This document shows, piece by piece, positions 34,582-39,727 of a stretch of 58,724 bases of DNA. Where the stretch lies: positions 1 to 58,724 of the IMG/VR virus record IMGVR_UViG_3300046167_000872; one strand, written 5' to 3'. Source of the DNA: a virus. The notes under the pieces were generated by a model that did no database searches, was not told the DNA's origin, and saw only the letters and a program-made list of their open reading frames with translations. The stretch's first letter is position 1. Every line of letters starts with the position of its first letter. The translations under genes were made by a program, and so were the position numbers.

Positions 34582-34719
34582 TTATTTCGAATCACTTATC
34601 ATTCCGCGTATAGCACTGCGTTTGAAATAATCTAACTCCAGTTGCATTTGTTTAATTTTTTGGTTAAGGTTAAAAACCTCGGCTTCCAGAGCCTTAACCC
34701 TTGCTTCATTATATTCCAT
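34582..34719 (-). CDS. Small coiled-coil protein (45 aa)
   Basis: The frame encodes MEYNEARVKALEAEVFNLNQ followed by KIKQMQLELDYFKRSA, a continuous heptad-like helix. It starts 3 bp after the gene at 34723 and ends at the border of promoter motif copy C. Short coiled coils of this type can act as adaptors. No homologue is recognised. Confidence 0.45.
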   Translation of the reverse strand: MEYNEARVKALEAEVFNLNQKIKQMQLELDYFKRSAIRGMISDSK

Positions 34720-34722
34720 AAC

Positions 34723-34989
34723 TTAGGCTTCAACTTTTAAATCACTGTTTATGGTTTCCGCGATCTCAGCGAAGTCTACTTCAGATATGAAAGATCTAGC
34801 GAAGTCTTCGACAAGGTGGCTACCCGTACTCATTTCATATTGACCAAAAACCGCTTGTTCTACAATGTTTTTGATATCTTCTTCAGAGGCAAGGTTGTCA
34901 CTTGTAAACTGGTCAAAGTCAACCGCTTCTAATGCAACTCTCCATGTGTTGTAGTTGCTCCATCCGTTGTGTTTAGATTTGTTTTCCAT
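34723..34989 (-). CDS. Conserved early protein of the NGWSNYNTWRV family
   Basis: The segment HNGWSNYNTWRVALEAVDF near the N-terminus is a signature I recognise from a small phage protein family annotated as a domain of unknown function. The remainder is helical and acidic. It lies upstream of the small coiled-coil gene. The role is not known. Confidence 0.65.
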   Translation of the reverse strand: MENKSKHNGWSNYNTWRVALEAVDFDQFTSDNLASEEDIKNIVEQAVFGQYEMSTGSHLVEDFARSFISEVDFAEIAETINSDLKVEA

Positions 34990-35015
34990 TACTTTTAGTT
35001 TTAGTTATTACTTAA

Positions 35016-35206
35016 TTATTTTGACGATAAAGTACCTGCTATAGTTTCGTTAAAGATATGTTCACATGCATGGTAAAAATCGTCACCTGATAGTTCTTCA
35101 ATACTTGTTCCTGAAATCGCCCAACCTATAGAGTCTTGTAACGACTCGGTTACTGTCTTCCGCTAATGATTCGGCAATTTCTTGTATTTCTTTAGCTTCT
35201 ACTCAT
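35016..35206 (-). pseudogene. Small early gene interrupted by two frame changes
   Basis: No single frame is open, but two one-base removals restore a 62-residue-scale protein: one directly after the ATG at 35206 (giving VEAKEIQEIAESLAE) and one near plus-strand 35150-35158 (giving TVTESLQDSIGWAISGTSIE and then ELSGDDFYHACEHIFNETIA). The codons read sensibly through to the TAA at 35016-35018. Two insertion errors are more likely than a decaying gene because the rest is well preserved. Confidence 0.5.
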
Positions 35207-35331
35207 AATAGTTTTTGTTATTTTATTAAATCACTTAGCTTGGTACCTTTTTTGGTCCAGCTTGGTACCAAATTCAACAGATGATCGTACTTGTTTAAGT
35301 GAATAGCTTCATAATATTATTTTTTTTGATT

Positions 35332-35550
35332 TTAGGTTATATCGACATCATAGTGACGCCATAATCCGTTGAAACTGTGTTTCTTTGCTTTTGCACCGTA
35401 ACTAGATTTCATTTTAGTTACAACTTGGGTCCACTCTTTATCCGTTAGTGGTTTACACAATCCGTCGTGTTGGTGCTTGCGACGGTGCGCTTCTGCTTTT
35501 GCTTTTTGTACTTGCTTGAAGTGATGTATAGCATCTTTGATTTCGCTCAT
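35332..35550 (-). CDS. Basic early protein (72 aa)
   Basis: This protein is rich in Lys and His (KAKAEAHRRKHQHDGLCKPL) with a Trp-containing segment KEWTQVVTKMKSSYG and an aromatic C-terminus (FNGLWRHYDVDIT). It starts 2 bp downstream of the small gene at 35553. The basic composition would suit nucleic-acid binding. No family is recognised. Confidence 0.55.
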   Translation of the reverse strand: MSEIKDAIHHFKQVQKAKAEAHRRKHQHDGLCKPLTDKEWTQVVTKMKSSYGAKAKKHSFNGLWRHYDVDIT

Positions 35551-35552
35551 AA

Positions 35553-35726
35553 CTATCTTATGTAAGTTAAACCTTTGTAATTAAACCATTCTGTAATTCC
35601 GTCTTGTTCTTTGTCTTCGTCGTATATAAACGCGAACTTTTCAGGTAGATCTCCGATTAAGTACGGTTTGTATACTTTACCATTTAGTGAAATCTTTTTA
35701 CTTTTTAGGAACTTGATACTTTGCAT
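35553..35726 (-). CDS. Small early protein (57 aa)
   Basis: The frame begins MQSIKFLKSKKISLNGKVYK and continues PYLIGDLPEKFAFIYDEDKE, a short beta-sheet pattern. Its ATG is 21 bp downstream of promoter motif copy D, with the same leader style as the other motif-driven genes. This makes it a real gene despite its small size. Function unknown. Confidence 0.55.
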   Translation of the reverse strand: MQSIKFLKSKKISLNGKVYKPYLIGDLPEKFAFIYDEDKEQDGITEWFNYKGLTYIR

Positions 35727-35747
35727 AGTTATTTGTTTTAGTTACAT

Positions 35748-35784
35748 TAATATTATCAATCGGTGGTCGTATTTGTTTCGCAAT
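35748..35784 (-). promoter_or_regulatory. Early promoter-like motif, copy D
   Basis: AATACGA and GATAATAT are kept with the 9-bp spacer; the upstream block is slightly changed (TTGCGAAA). It is 21 bp upstream of the ATG at 35726. Confidence 0.7.
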
Positions 35785-35793
35785 TTTATTTTA

Positions 35794-35862
35794 CTACATT
35801 ATCAATATTAGACCGAGTGATAGGTATACGATTAGTATTAGTACTTCTTTTGGTGTGAACAT
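35794..35862 (-). CDS. Tiny membrane peptide (22 aa)
   Basis: The frame encodes MFTPKEVLILIVYLSLGLIL plus IM, a single membrane span. It overlaps no other gene and begins 4 bp after the stop of the 36-residue membrane peptide. It lies directly upstream of promoter copy D. It could be a chance frame; the run of similar peptides in the region favours it being real. Confidence 0.35.
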   Translation of the reverse strand: MFTPKEVLILIVYLSLGLILIM

Positions 35863-35866
35863 AGTG

Positions 35867-35977
35867 TTATAGTATTATTGTTTTTATTAGGTGTATTGTA
35901 AATCCCGCGATACCTAGTAAGGTTATAAATTGCATAGGGTATATGACTAGTATTTTTAGTATTTTTATATAGTGCAT
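35867..35977 (-). CDS. Tiny membrane peptide (36 aa)
   Basis: The product begins MHYIKILKILVIYPMQFITL and continues with a second hydrophobic stretch ending in KTIIL. It follows the gene at 35994 by 16 bp. It may be a membrane-active early peptide. No homologue is recognised. Confidence 0.4.
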   Translation of the reverse strand: MHYIKILKILVIYPMQFITLLGIAGFTIHLIKTIIL

Positions 35978-35993
35978 TTTCTTTGGGTTTTAG

Positions 35994-36176
35994 TTATCTT
36001 AATCTTTTAGGGTGGTATTCACGATAGAGTGCTAGTACTTCTTCCGTCTTGCCTAGTTCTTCCATCTTATCGATAATCTTTCGGTGGTGATCATTCCCCG
36101 CTCTCCAATAGTTCATATCATCGGAGTATTGGTAGAACCAATCGTGTTGTTTTAATAGTGTTTCTAATTCTTCCAT
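35994..36176 (-). CDS. Conserved small early protein (60 aa)
   Basis: The sequence HDWFYQYSDDMNYWRAGNDH resembles a small phage protein pattern (D-W-x-Y-x-x-S-D-D) that I recognise from other phages. The C-terminus is helical and basic (YREYHPKRLR). It starts 1 bp after the upstream stop at 36178. Function unknown. Confidence 0.55.
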   Translation of the reverse strand: MEELETLLKQHDWFYQYSDDMNYWRAGNDHHRKIIDKMEELGKTEEVLALYREYHPKRLR

Positions 36177-36177
36177 A

Positions 36178-36315
36178 TTATTTAAATTTTGCCGCTAATT
36201 CGCGAATTTCACTTTTATCTTGTTGATCTAATCCTTCGGTTTGTGACGCATATTGACGCAGTGTATAGTAAACAAAGGTTGCATCGCTTTCACTTAATTC
36301 AATTACTTTACTCAT
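36178..36315 (-). CDS. Small early protein (45 aa)
   Basis: The frame encodes MSKVIELSESDATFVYYTLR and then a charged helix (KSEIRELAAKFK). It is separated by 1 bp from the gene downstream and 11 bp from the one upstream, fitting the compact leftward operon. Confidence 0.5.
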   Translation of the reverse strand: MSKVIELSESDATFVYYTLRQYASQTEGLDQQDKSEIRELAAKFK

Positions 36316-36326
36316 AGTATTCCGGT

Positions 36327-36460
36327 TTATTTTAGGTTATTGTACTTTGTTTTATCTTCAATTCCAGCGATTACTGCGAACTCTTCACGTGTTATTTTAC
36401 CTTCTAGTAGTTTTAGGTAATCTACGGTAACATCTCTCCGCGTTTTCTTGTTTAGTTCAT
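36327..36460 (-). CDS. Probable small early gene with unresolved start (44 aa)
   Basis: A clean coding stretch (ELNKKTRRDVTVDYLKLLEG, then ITREEFAVIAGIEDKTKYNN) ends at the TAA at 36327-36329, but the only nearby ATG (36460) is one base out of frame. One missing base just after the ATG (for example GG read as G) would give a 44-residue protein. A non-ATG start cannot be excluded. It lies 6 bp downstream of the paralogous gene at 36467. Confidence 0.35.
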
Positions 36461-36466
36461 AGTATA

Positions 36467-36787
36467 TTATTTTTCGGTTGTTGAAATGATTTCACCTAAG
36501 TGTCTTACATTGGTAGGTAGGTTTGTACTTTGACTCCAATACCCGCGTTTAACCCAATTCGGTAAGATGTTTAGTTTAGGTAACATTACTTTTAATACTT
36601 CATCGTGGTTGTACCGAATAGTTTGCCCTTTGTTATTGGTGAAGGTAATAATTTGATTCCTACCTTGCCAAGATTTCCGCACTACAAAGTTTTTCCGCAC
36701 GATCGGTGGAAACACCGCTTTTAGTTGTTCCGGGGTTAATTCTTTTAACATTTCCTCTTTAGTTTTGATAGTTTCTTTAGTAGACAT
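36467..36787 (-). CDS. Early protein, paralogue 1 of a tandem pair
   Basis: The 106-residue protein is closely similar to the product at 37636: both share RKNFVVRKSW, GRNQIITF, NNKGQ, HDEVLK, MLPKL and KRGYWSQSTN in the same order, differing mainly at the ends. The conserved core is basic and aromatic, suggesting nucleic-acid or nucleotide interaction. Promoter motif copy E lies 55 bp upstream of the ATG, the longest leader in the set. The pair indicates a local duplication. Confidence 0.65.
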   Translation of the reverse strand: MSTKETIKTKEEMLKELTPEQLKAVFPPIVRKNFVVRKSWQGRNQIITFTNNKGQTIRYNHDEVLKVMLPKLNILPNWVKRGYWSQSTNLPTNVRHLGEIISTTEK

Positions 36788-36842
36788 AGTAATAAAGTTT
36801 TAATGGTTATTGTTTTATATTTGCTAATTGCTTAATTTTCAT

Positions 36843-36879
36843 ATATATTATCGAATTAACTTCGTATTTGTTTTGTAAG
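36843..36879 (-). promoter_or_regulatory. Early promoter-like motif, copy E
   Basis: CTTACAAA, AATACGA and GATAATATAT with the standard 3-bp and 9-bp spacers, 55 bp upstream of the ATG at 36787. Confidence 0.7.
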
Positions 36880-36933
36880 TTTCAAAGGGTATACTTTATT
36901 TGTTAGATAATTTAGTGTTGGTGGTGTAACTCC

Positions 36934-37125
36934 CTATCTCTCTATATACACTTGAGCTACTAAATCTTCTACAAGGTCTTTTTCTACCTCATTTTCCTTC
37001 AAAGTGCAGTTATTTTCTACAAATTCTTCGATTTCGGAGTATACTTCTTCTTTTGATGCGTAGGAAGACATGAATTTGAAGTGATCTACTGTGTCTTCGT
37101 TAAAGGTGTACTTAAATGTTTTCAT
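36934..37125 (-). CDS. Small acidic early protein (63 aa)
   Basis: The protein begins MKTFKYTFNEDTVDHFKFMS and continues with acidic helices (SKEEVYSEIEEFVENNCTL). It is the first gene after promoter motif copy F (22 bp). Acidic small proteins in early operons often target host factors, but no target is evident. Confidence 0.55.
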   Translation of the reverse strand: MKTFKYTFNEDTVDHFKFMSSYASKEEVYSEIEEFVENNCTLKENEVEKDLVEDLVAQVYIER

Positions 37126-37147
37126 ATTTTCTTTGTTTTTGTTACAT

Positions 37148-37184
37148 TTATATTATCGAAATACCCTCGTATTCGGTTTGCAAA
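37148..37184 (-). promoter_or_regulatory. Early promoter-like motif, copy F
   Basis: TTTGCAAA, AATACGA and GATAATATAA with 3-bp and 9-bp spacers, 22 bp upstream of the ATG at 37125. It is immediately preceded on the minus strand by repeated TGTATAGCA-type sites. Confidence 0.75.
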
Positions 37185-37185
37185 A

Positions 37186-37269
37186 TGCTATACGCGGTGC
37201 TATACACGAAAAAGCGGTAAAATTACTTTTTTTTGAGAAAGTTCAGTATACTTTCGGTGTGCTATACAC
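37186..37269. repeat. Iteron-like sites upstream of promoter copy F
   Basis: TGCTATAC occurs at about 37186, 37198 and 37260, the first two 12 bp apart, close to a helical turn. The palindrome GTATAC also recurs at about 37247 and 37286. The same sites are found next to promoter copy I. They resemble activator or operator binding sites placed upstream of selected promoters. Confidence 0.5.
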
Positions 37270-37363
37270 AATATTGTACGGTGGAGTATACTCTTCCGAT
37301 CTTATTTCAGGATCAGGCCCTTTTTACTTCGCTATATTTGGAAACGGCTAGAGAATTTTAGAG

Positions 37364-37412
37364 AGTGTGACGTTAGCCTGTTATATATATATAATAGCAG
37401 GCTATTGTCGCA
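37364..37412. repeat. Inverted-repeat element, copy 2
   Basis: The arms AGTGTGACGTTAGCCTG and CAGGCTATTGTCGCA flank an AT-only centre. This is the best-paired of the three copies and lies in opposite orientation to copy 1. It is between the small gene at 37422 and the iteron-like sites. Confidence 0.75.
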
Positions 37413-37421
37413 CTGTTAAGC

Positions 37422-37588
37422 TTAAGAAATTCGCTTTGCTACGTGCTTGTCGATCTCTCTTTTTAGCTTCTCCAGATCTCGATCACAGATGTAGTCTATA
37501 AACTCTGGTGGGTCTGTTGACATGTCCTGTATTTCAAGATCGAACGTTTTCCATTGTGATGATAAGTAAGTTGAAATTGTAAAGTCAT
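37422..37588 (-). CDS. Probable small early gene with unresolved start (about 55 aa)
   Basis: The coding stretch DFTISTYLSSQWKTFDLEIQ followed by DMSTDPPEFIDYICDRDLEK ends at 37422 and is clearly protein-like, but the ATG at 37588 is one base out of frame, as at 36460. The frame is open further upstream without a canonical start. A one-base deletion after the ATG is the simplest reading. It lies 9 bp from inverted-repeat copy 2. Confidence 0.4.
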
Positions 37589-37635
37589 AATATCTGTTTT
37601 TATATTTAGTTAATCCCCGAGGGGGGAGGAGGAGC

Positions 37636-37944
37636 TTATTCAGCCCCTTCCTCGATTGTTGCTAGGCTTCGTACATTCGCAGGCATATTGGTTGATTGTG
37701 ACCAGTATCCTCGCTTGATCCAGCATGGCATGATGCTTAGCTTAGGTAACATTGCTTTGAGAACCTCATCGTGGTCGTAGGTCATTACTTGTCCTTTATT
37801 GTTTTTGAAGGTGATGATTTGGTTACGACCCATCCATGATTTTCTTACCACGAAGTTCTTACGTTCGATTGGTGGGAAGATTGCTTTCAATTCTTCTTTG
37901 CTTAATTTAGCGATTGCTTGTTGTACTGTTTCTTGCTTGTTCAT
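37636..37944 (-). CDS. Early protein, paralogue 2 of a tandem pair
   Basis: From the ATG at 37944 the product has 102 residues and matches the protein at 36467 along its whole length (shared blocks RKNFVVRKSW, GRNQIITF, NNKGQ, KRGYWSQSTN). The frame is open to 37998, but the paralogue comparison favours 37944. The two copies flank the iterons and inverted-repeat copy 2. The function is unknown; the invariant Arg/Lys/Trp/Tyr positions suggest a nucleic-acid-binding surface. Confidence 0.65.
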   Translation of the reverse strand: MNKQETVQQAIAKLSKEELKAIFPPIERKNFVVRKSWMGRNQIITFKNNKGQVMTYDHDEVLKAMLPKLSIMPCWIKRGYWSQSTNMPANVRSLATIEEGAE

Positions 37945-37981
37945 AATATTAAATTTTATAGTTATTAATTTGTTGTTTAGT

Positions 37982-38053
37982 TTATCCCAAGATTGCAATT
38001 AGTAAGTAGATGTGTATTGCTAATCCGATTAGTTTGATTGTATTTGAGTTCAT
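37982..38053 (-). CDS. Tiny membrane peptide (23 aa)
   Basis: The frame MNSNTIKLIGLAIHIYLLIA plus ILG is a single hydrophobic span. It begins 20 bp after promoter motif copy G, at the same spacing as other motif-driven genes, which makes it likely to be expressed. Confidence 0.45.
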   Translation of the reverse strand: MNSNTIKLIGLAIHIYLLIAILG

Positions 38054-38073
38054 AATTGTTATTTTAAATTCAC

Positions 38074-38110
38074 TTATATTATCGTTTGTACTTCGTATTC
38101 ACTTTGTAAA
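38074..38110 (-). promoter_or_regulatory. Early promoter-like motif, copy G
   Basis: Perfect three-block match (TTTACAAA, AATACGA, GATAATATAA) with standard spacers, 20 bp upstream of the ATG at 38053. A 14-bp sequence at 38131-38144 recurs near copy I. Confidence 0.75.
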
Positions 38111-38143
38111 AATTCCATGATCGATAGACTCGGATGGGTGAGG

Positions 38144-38305
38144 TTACACGAGCTCGCAATAAGGATCAATTGCATCTAGTAGCTCCCCTAAGTATTCGTC
38201 TAGCTGGTCCTGGCTCATTCTGTCCAGCTCTCTTGGATTCGCCCAGTCATGCATTCTTATTAGGCTGATCGTTGCGCTTCGTTCGTTGTGTCTTGTATTC
38301 ATCAT
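38144..38305 (-). CDS. Small early protein (53 aa)
   Basis: The product reads NTRHNERSATISLIRMHDWA followed by an acidic helix (RELDRMSQDQLDEYLGELLD). Two ATGs in a row (38305 and 38302) offer the start. It is 20 bp downstream of promoter motif copy H. No family is recognised. Confidence 0.5.
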   Translation of the reverse strand: MMNTRHNERSATISLIRMHDWANPRELDRMSQDQLDEYLGELLDAIDPYCELV

Positions 38306-38325
38306 AATCTTTATTCTTTATTCAC

Positions 38326-38362
38326 TTATATTATCGAATATACCTCGTATTTAGTTTGTAAT
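38326..38362 (-). promoter_or_regulatory. Early promoter-like motif, copy H
   Basis: ATTACAAA, AATACGA and GATAATATAA with standard spacers, 20 bp upstream of the double ATG at 38305. It touches the stop codon of the next gene upstream. Confidence 0.75.
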
Positions 38363-38484
38363 TAATTTTCTAAAATATCTTTTATTGAATCATTTGTATA
38401 AGGTAATATTTTGTTTATATAAAAAGTTTCAATTTCATTTTGATTTGGATTTTTACTTAAAAATTCTAATATTAATTTTTTCAT
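38362..38484 (-). CDS. Small early protein (40 aa), first gene of the leftward region
   Basis: The frame MKKLILEFLSKNPNQNEIET continues FYINKILPYTNDSIKDILEN. It is a helical, Asn-rich peptide, the outermost gene of the early region, 43 bp downstream of promoter motif copy I. Confidence 0.45.
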   Translation of the reverse strand: MKKLILEFLSKNPNQNEIETFYINKILPYTNDSIKDILEN

Positions 38485-38527
38485 TTTTATTATTTAATTT
38501 GTTATTATTATTAATTTTTTTATTCAT

Positions 38528-38564
38528 TTATATTATCAAATGTACTTCGTATTCCGTTCGTAAA
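38528..38564 (-). promoter_or_regulatory. Early promoter-like motif, copy I
   Basis: TTTACGAA, AATACGA and GATAATATAA with standard spacers, 43 bp upstream of the ATG at 38484. Three iteron-like sites abut its upstream edge. Confidence 0.75.
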
Positions 38565-38565
38565 A

Positions 38566-38594
38566 TGCTGTACATGCTGTACACGTGCTATACA
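38566..38594. repeat. Three tandem iteron-like sites upstream of promoter copy I
   Basis: TGCTGTACA at 38566 and 38575 and TGCTATACA at 38586 are 9 and 11 bp apart. They are the same as the sites next to promoter copy F. They may bind an activator, a repressor or a replication initiator. Confidence 0.55.
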
Positions 38595-39027
38595 CCCTGC
38601 GGGTTATCACAACCGTCGGTCCGGATGGGTGAGGTCTGTAACGCTACTGCTACGCAAGCAGGATCAGCGCAGAAAACCAGATCCACATCAGGCAAGATCA
38701 AGCAACACTCACGGCAGTACTCCCCGGAAAAGTTCATAATATCCCAGGGAAACCAGGCAAAAGGCCAAAGCATATCCCGAAAACGTACAAAAAAAGGGGG
38801 ACTGGGTGAAAACAAAACGATTTTCCATATCAACCGGTAAGCGTAAAAATAGTATGTAACCCCATAGTTCCATATATCTAACATCAAAAAAAACTACGAA
38901 TGCGACATTAGGTAGCTATATTAAATAGTAAGAGGCTATCGTCACACTGGGGGCTAATGTAAATTTTAGAACGCGCGCGTAAGTATATAAGGTATAATAA
39001 ACAAACTAATAACTAAATATATACAAA
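38595..39027. other. 433-bp GC-richer intergenic region between the divergent early and late operons
   Basis: I see no convincing gene here. The reading frames on either strand lack start context and have odd composition. Base composition (about half G+C at 38600-38840) differs from the AT-rich surroundings. It holds a CACCC/GGGTG potential stem, a 14-bp repeat (38622-38635), inverted-repeat copy 3, and near 38990 an AT-rich TATAATAA box before the late operon. An origin of replication, a structured RNA or the late control region are the plausible contents. Confidence 0.55.
38901..38949. repeat. Inverted-repeat element, copy 3
   Basis: Outer arms TGCGACATTAG and CTATCGTCACACTG are identical to copy 1; the inner arms differ. 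It lies about 78 bp upstream of the first late gene, as a candidate control site for rightward transcription. Confidence 0.75.
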
Positions 39028-39405
39028 ATGGCTTACAAACAACAACAAGGGAGAAGCGAGTTCTCCAAAACAGGTAGAGGAATTACAAGCAAACTAGCTG
39101 GGCCAGAAAATCCGCCAAAAGACATAACTACCAACGAAGGAGTTTCTGCTCGAATAAAAAATATAGCAAAGGGCGTTCAAACAGGAAAAGCAACTATTGG
39201 TAGAGCAATGAGTGCGTTGTACAATCTGCAAGGAGCTTCTACAGGAGACAAAATTGATTATAGGCGATACCAAAAAGATTCTACAAATATAGCTAATACA
39301 GAAACAAACCTAATAAGTGGAGGAACGTATAATTATGGAAAAATGGTTCGCGGTCTTTCTGGAAAAGATGCTATAAAAAAATTAAAAAAATACAACGATC
39401 AATAA
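39028..39405 (+). CDS. First gene of the late operon; hypothetical basic protein
   Basis: The 125-residue protein is Lys/Gly/Thr-rich, begins MAYKQQQGRSEFSKTGRGIT, and contains a helical segment near residues 40-75. Its basic composition and position with other lysine-rich genes suggest a small virion or DNA-associated protein. It follows the putative late control region. No family is recognised. Confidence 0.55.
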   Translation: MAYKQQQGRSEFSKTGRGITSKLAGPENPPKDITTNEGVSARIKNIAKGVQTGKATIGRAMSALYNLQGASTGDKIDYRRYQKDSTNIANTETNLISGGTYNYGKMVRGLSGKDAIKKLKKYNDQ

Positions 39406-39414
39406 TAATAATAT

Positions 39415-39684
39415 ATGCCAAAACAAAAGCTATCACCCAAGGCAGCAGCGGCTAAAAAGAAAAGAGATTTAGCTTATGCTAAAACGTCTGAAAGGAAAAA
39501 GAAAAAAGCGCACGCGCAGAGAATGCGCCGTAAAGCGGGGAGTAAAGCTAATGGTAAAGATTGGGATCACAAAGATGGTAAGTTTAAGCCTGTAAAAGCG
39601 AATCGCGGAAACGGCGGAAAGGAACGAAGTGTGAAGGCGGGAAAAAATATAAGTTCAAAGCGTACGCGAAGAAATAAGGATTAG
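39415..39684 (+). CDS. Very basic protein, possible virion DNA-binding protein
   Basis: The 89-residue protein is about one-third Lys/Arg and starts with a Lys/Ala helix (KLSPKAAAAKKKRDLAYAKT). The middle (GKDWDHKDGKFKPVKANRGN) resembles an N-G-K-D-x-D-H motif seen in small phage proteins. Ser/Lys/Arg repeats fill the C-terminus. It is likely packaged with DNA or binds nucleic acid; a degenerate HNH-like fold is a weaker alternative. Confidence 0.6.
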   Translation: MPKQKLSPKAAAAKKKRDLAYAKTSERKKKKAHAQRMRRKAGSKANGKDWDHKDGKFKPVKANRGNGGKERSVKAGKNISSKRTRRNKD

Positions 39685-39727
39685 TACAATTAATATAAAC
39701 ATGTAATAACAATCAACATCAACAGTT

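Noticed and set aside
32492-38564. Reading the nine-copy motif as a plus-strand Bacteroidota promoter because TTTG occurs in it
   Set aside because: The TAnnTTTG spacing is not kept, the genes downstream on that side would be antisense, and the constant 20-22 bp distance to ATG is on the minus strand.
38385-38840. 151-residue plus-strand frame
   Set aside because: It runs antisense through a small early gene, promoter copy I and the iterons, starts with low-complexity Phe/Leu, and lies upstream of the putative late control region.
38588-38887. 99-residue minus-strand frame in the non-coding block
   Set aside because: Composition (clusters of Trp, Phe, Cys and Pro) is unlike any phage protein here, it has no A-rich leader or promoter motif, and it overlaps inverted-repeat and stem sequences' neighbourhood.
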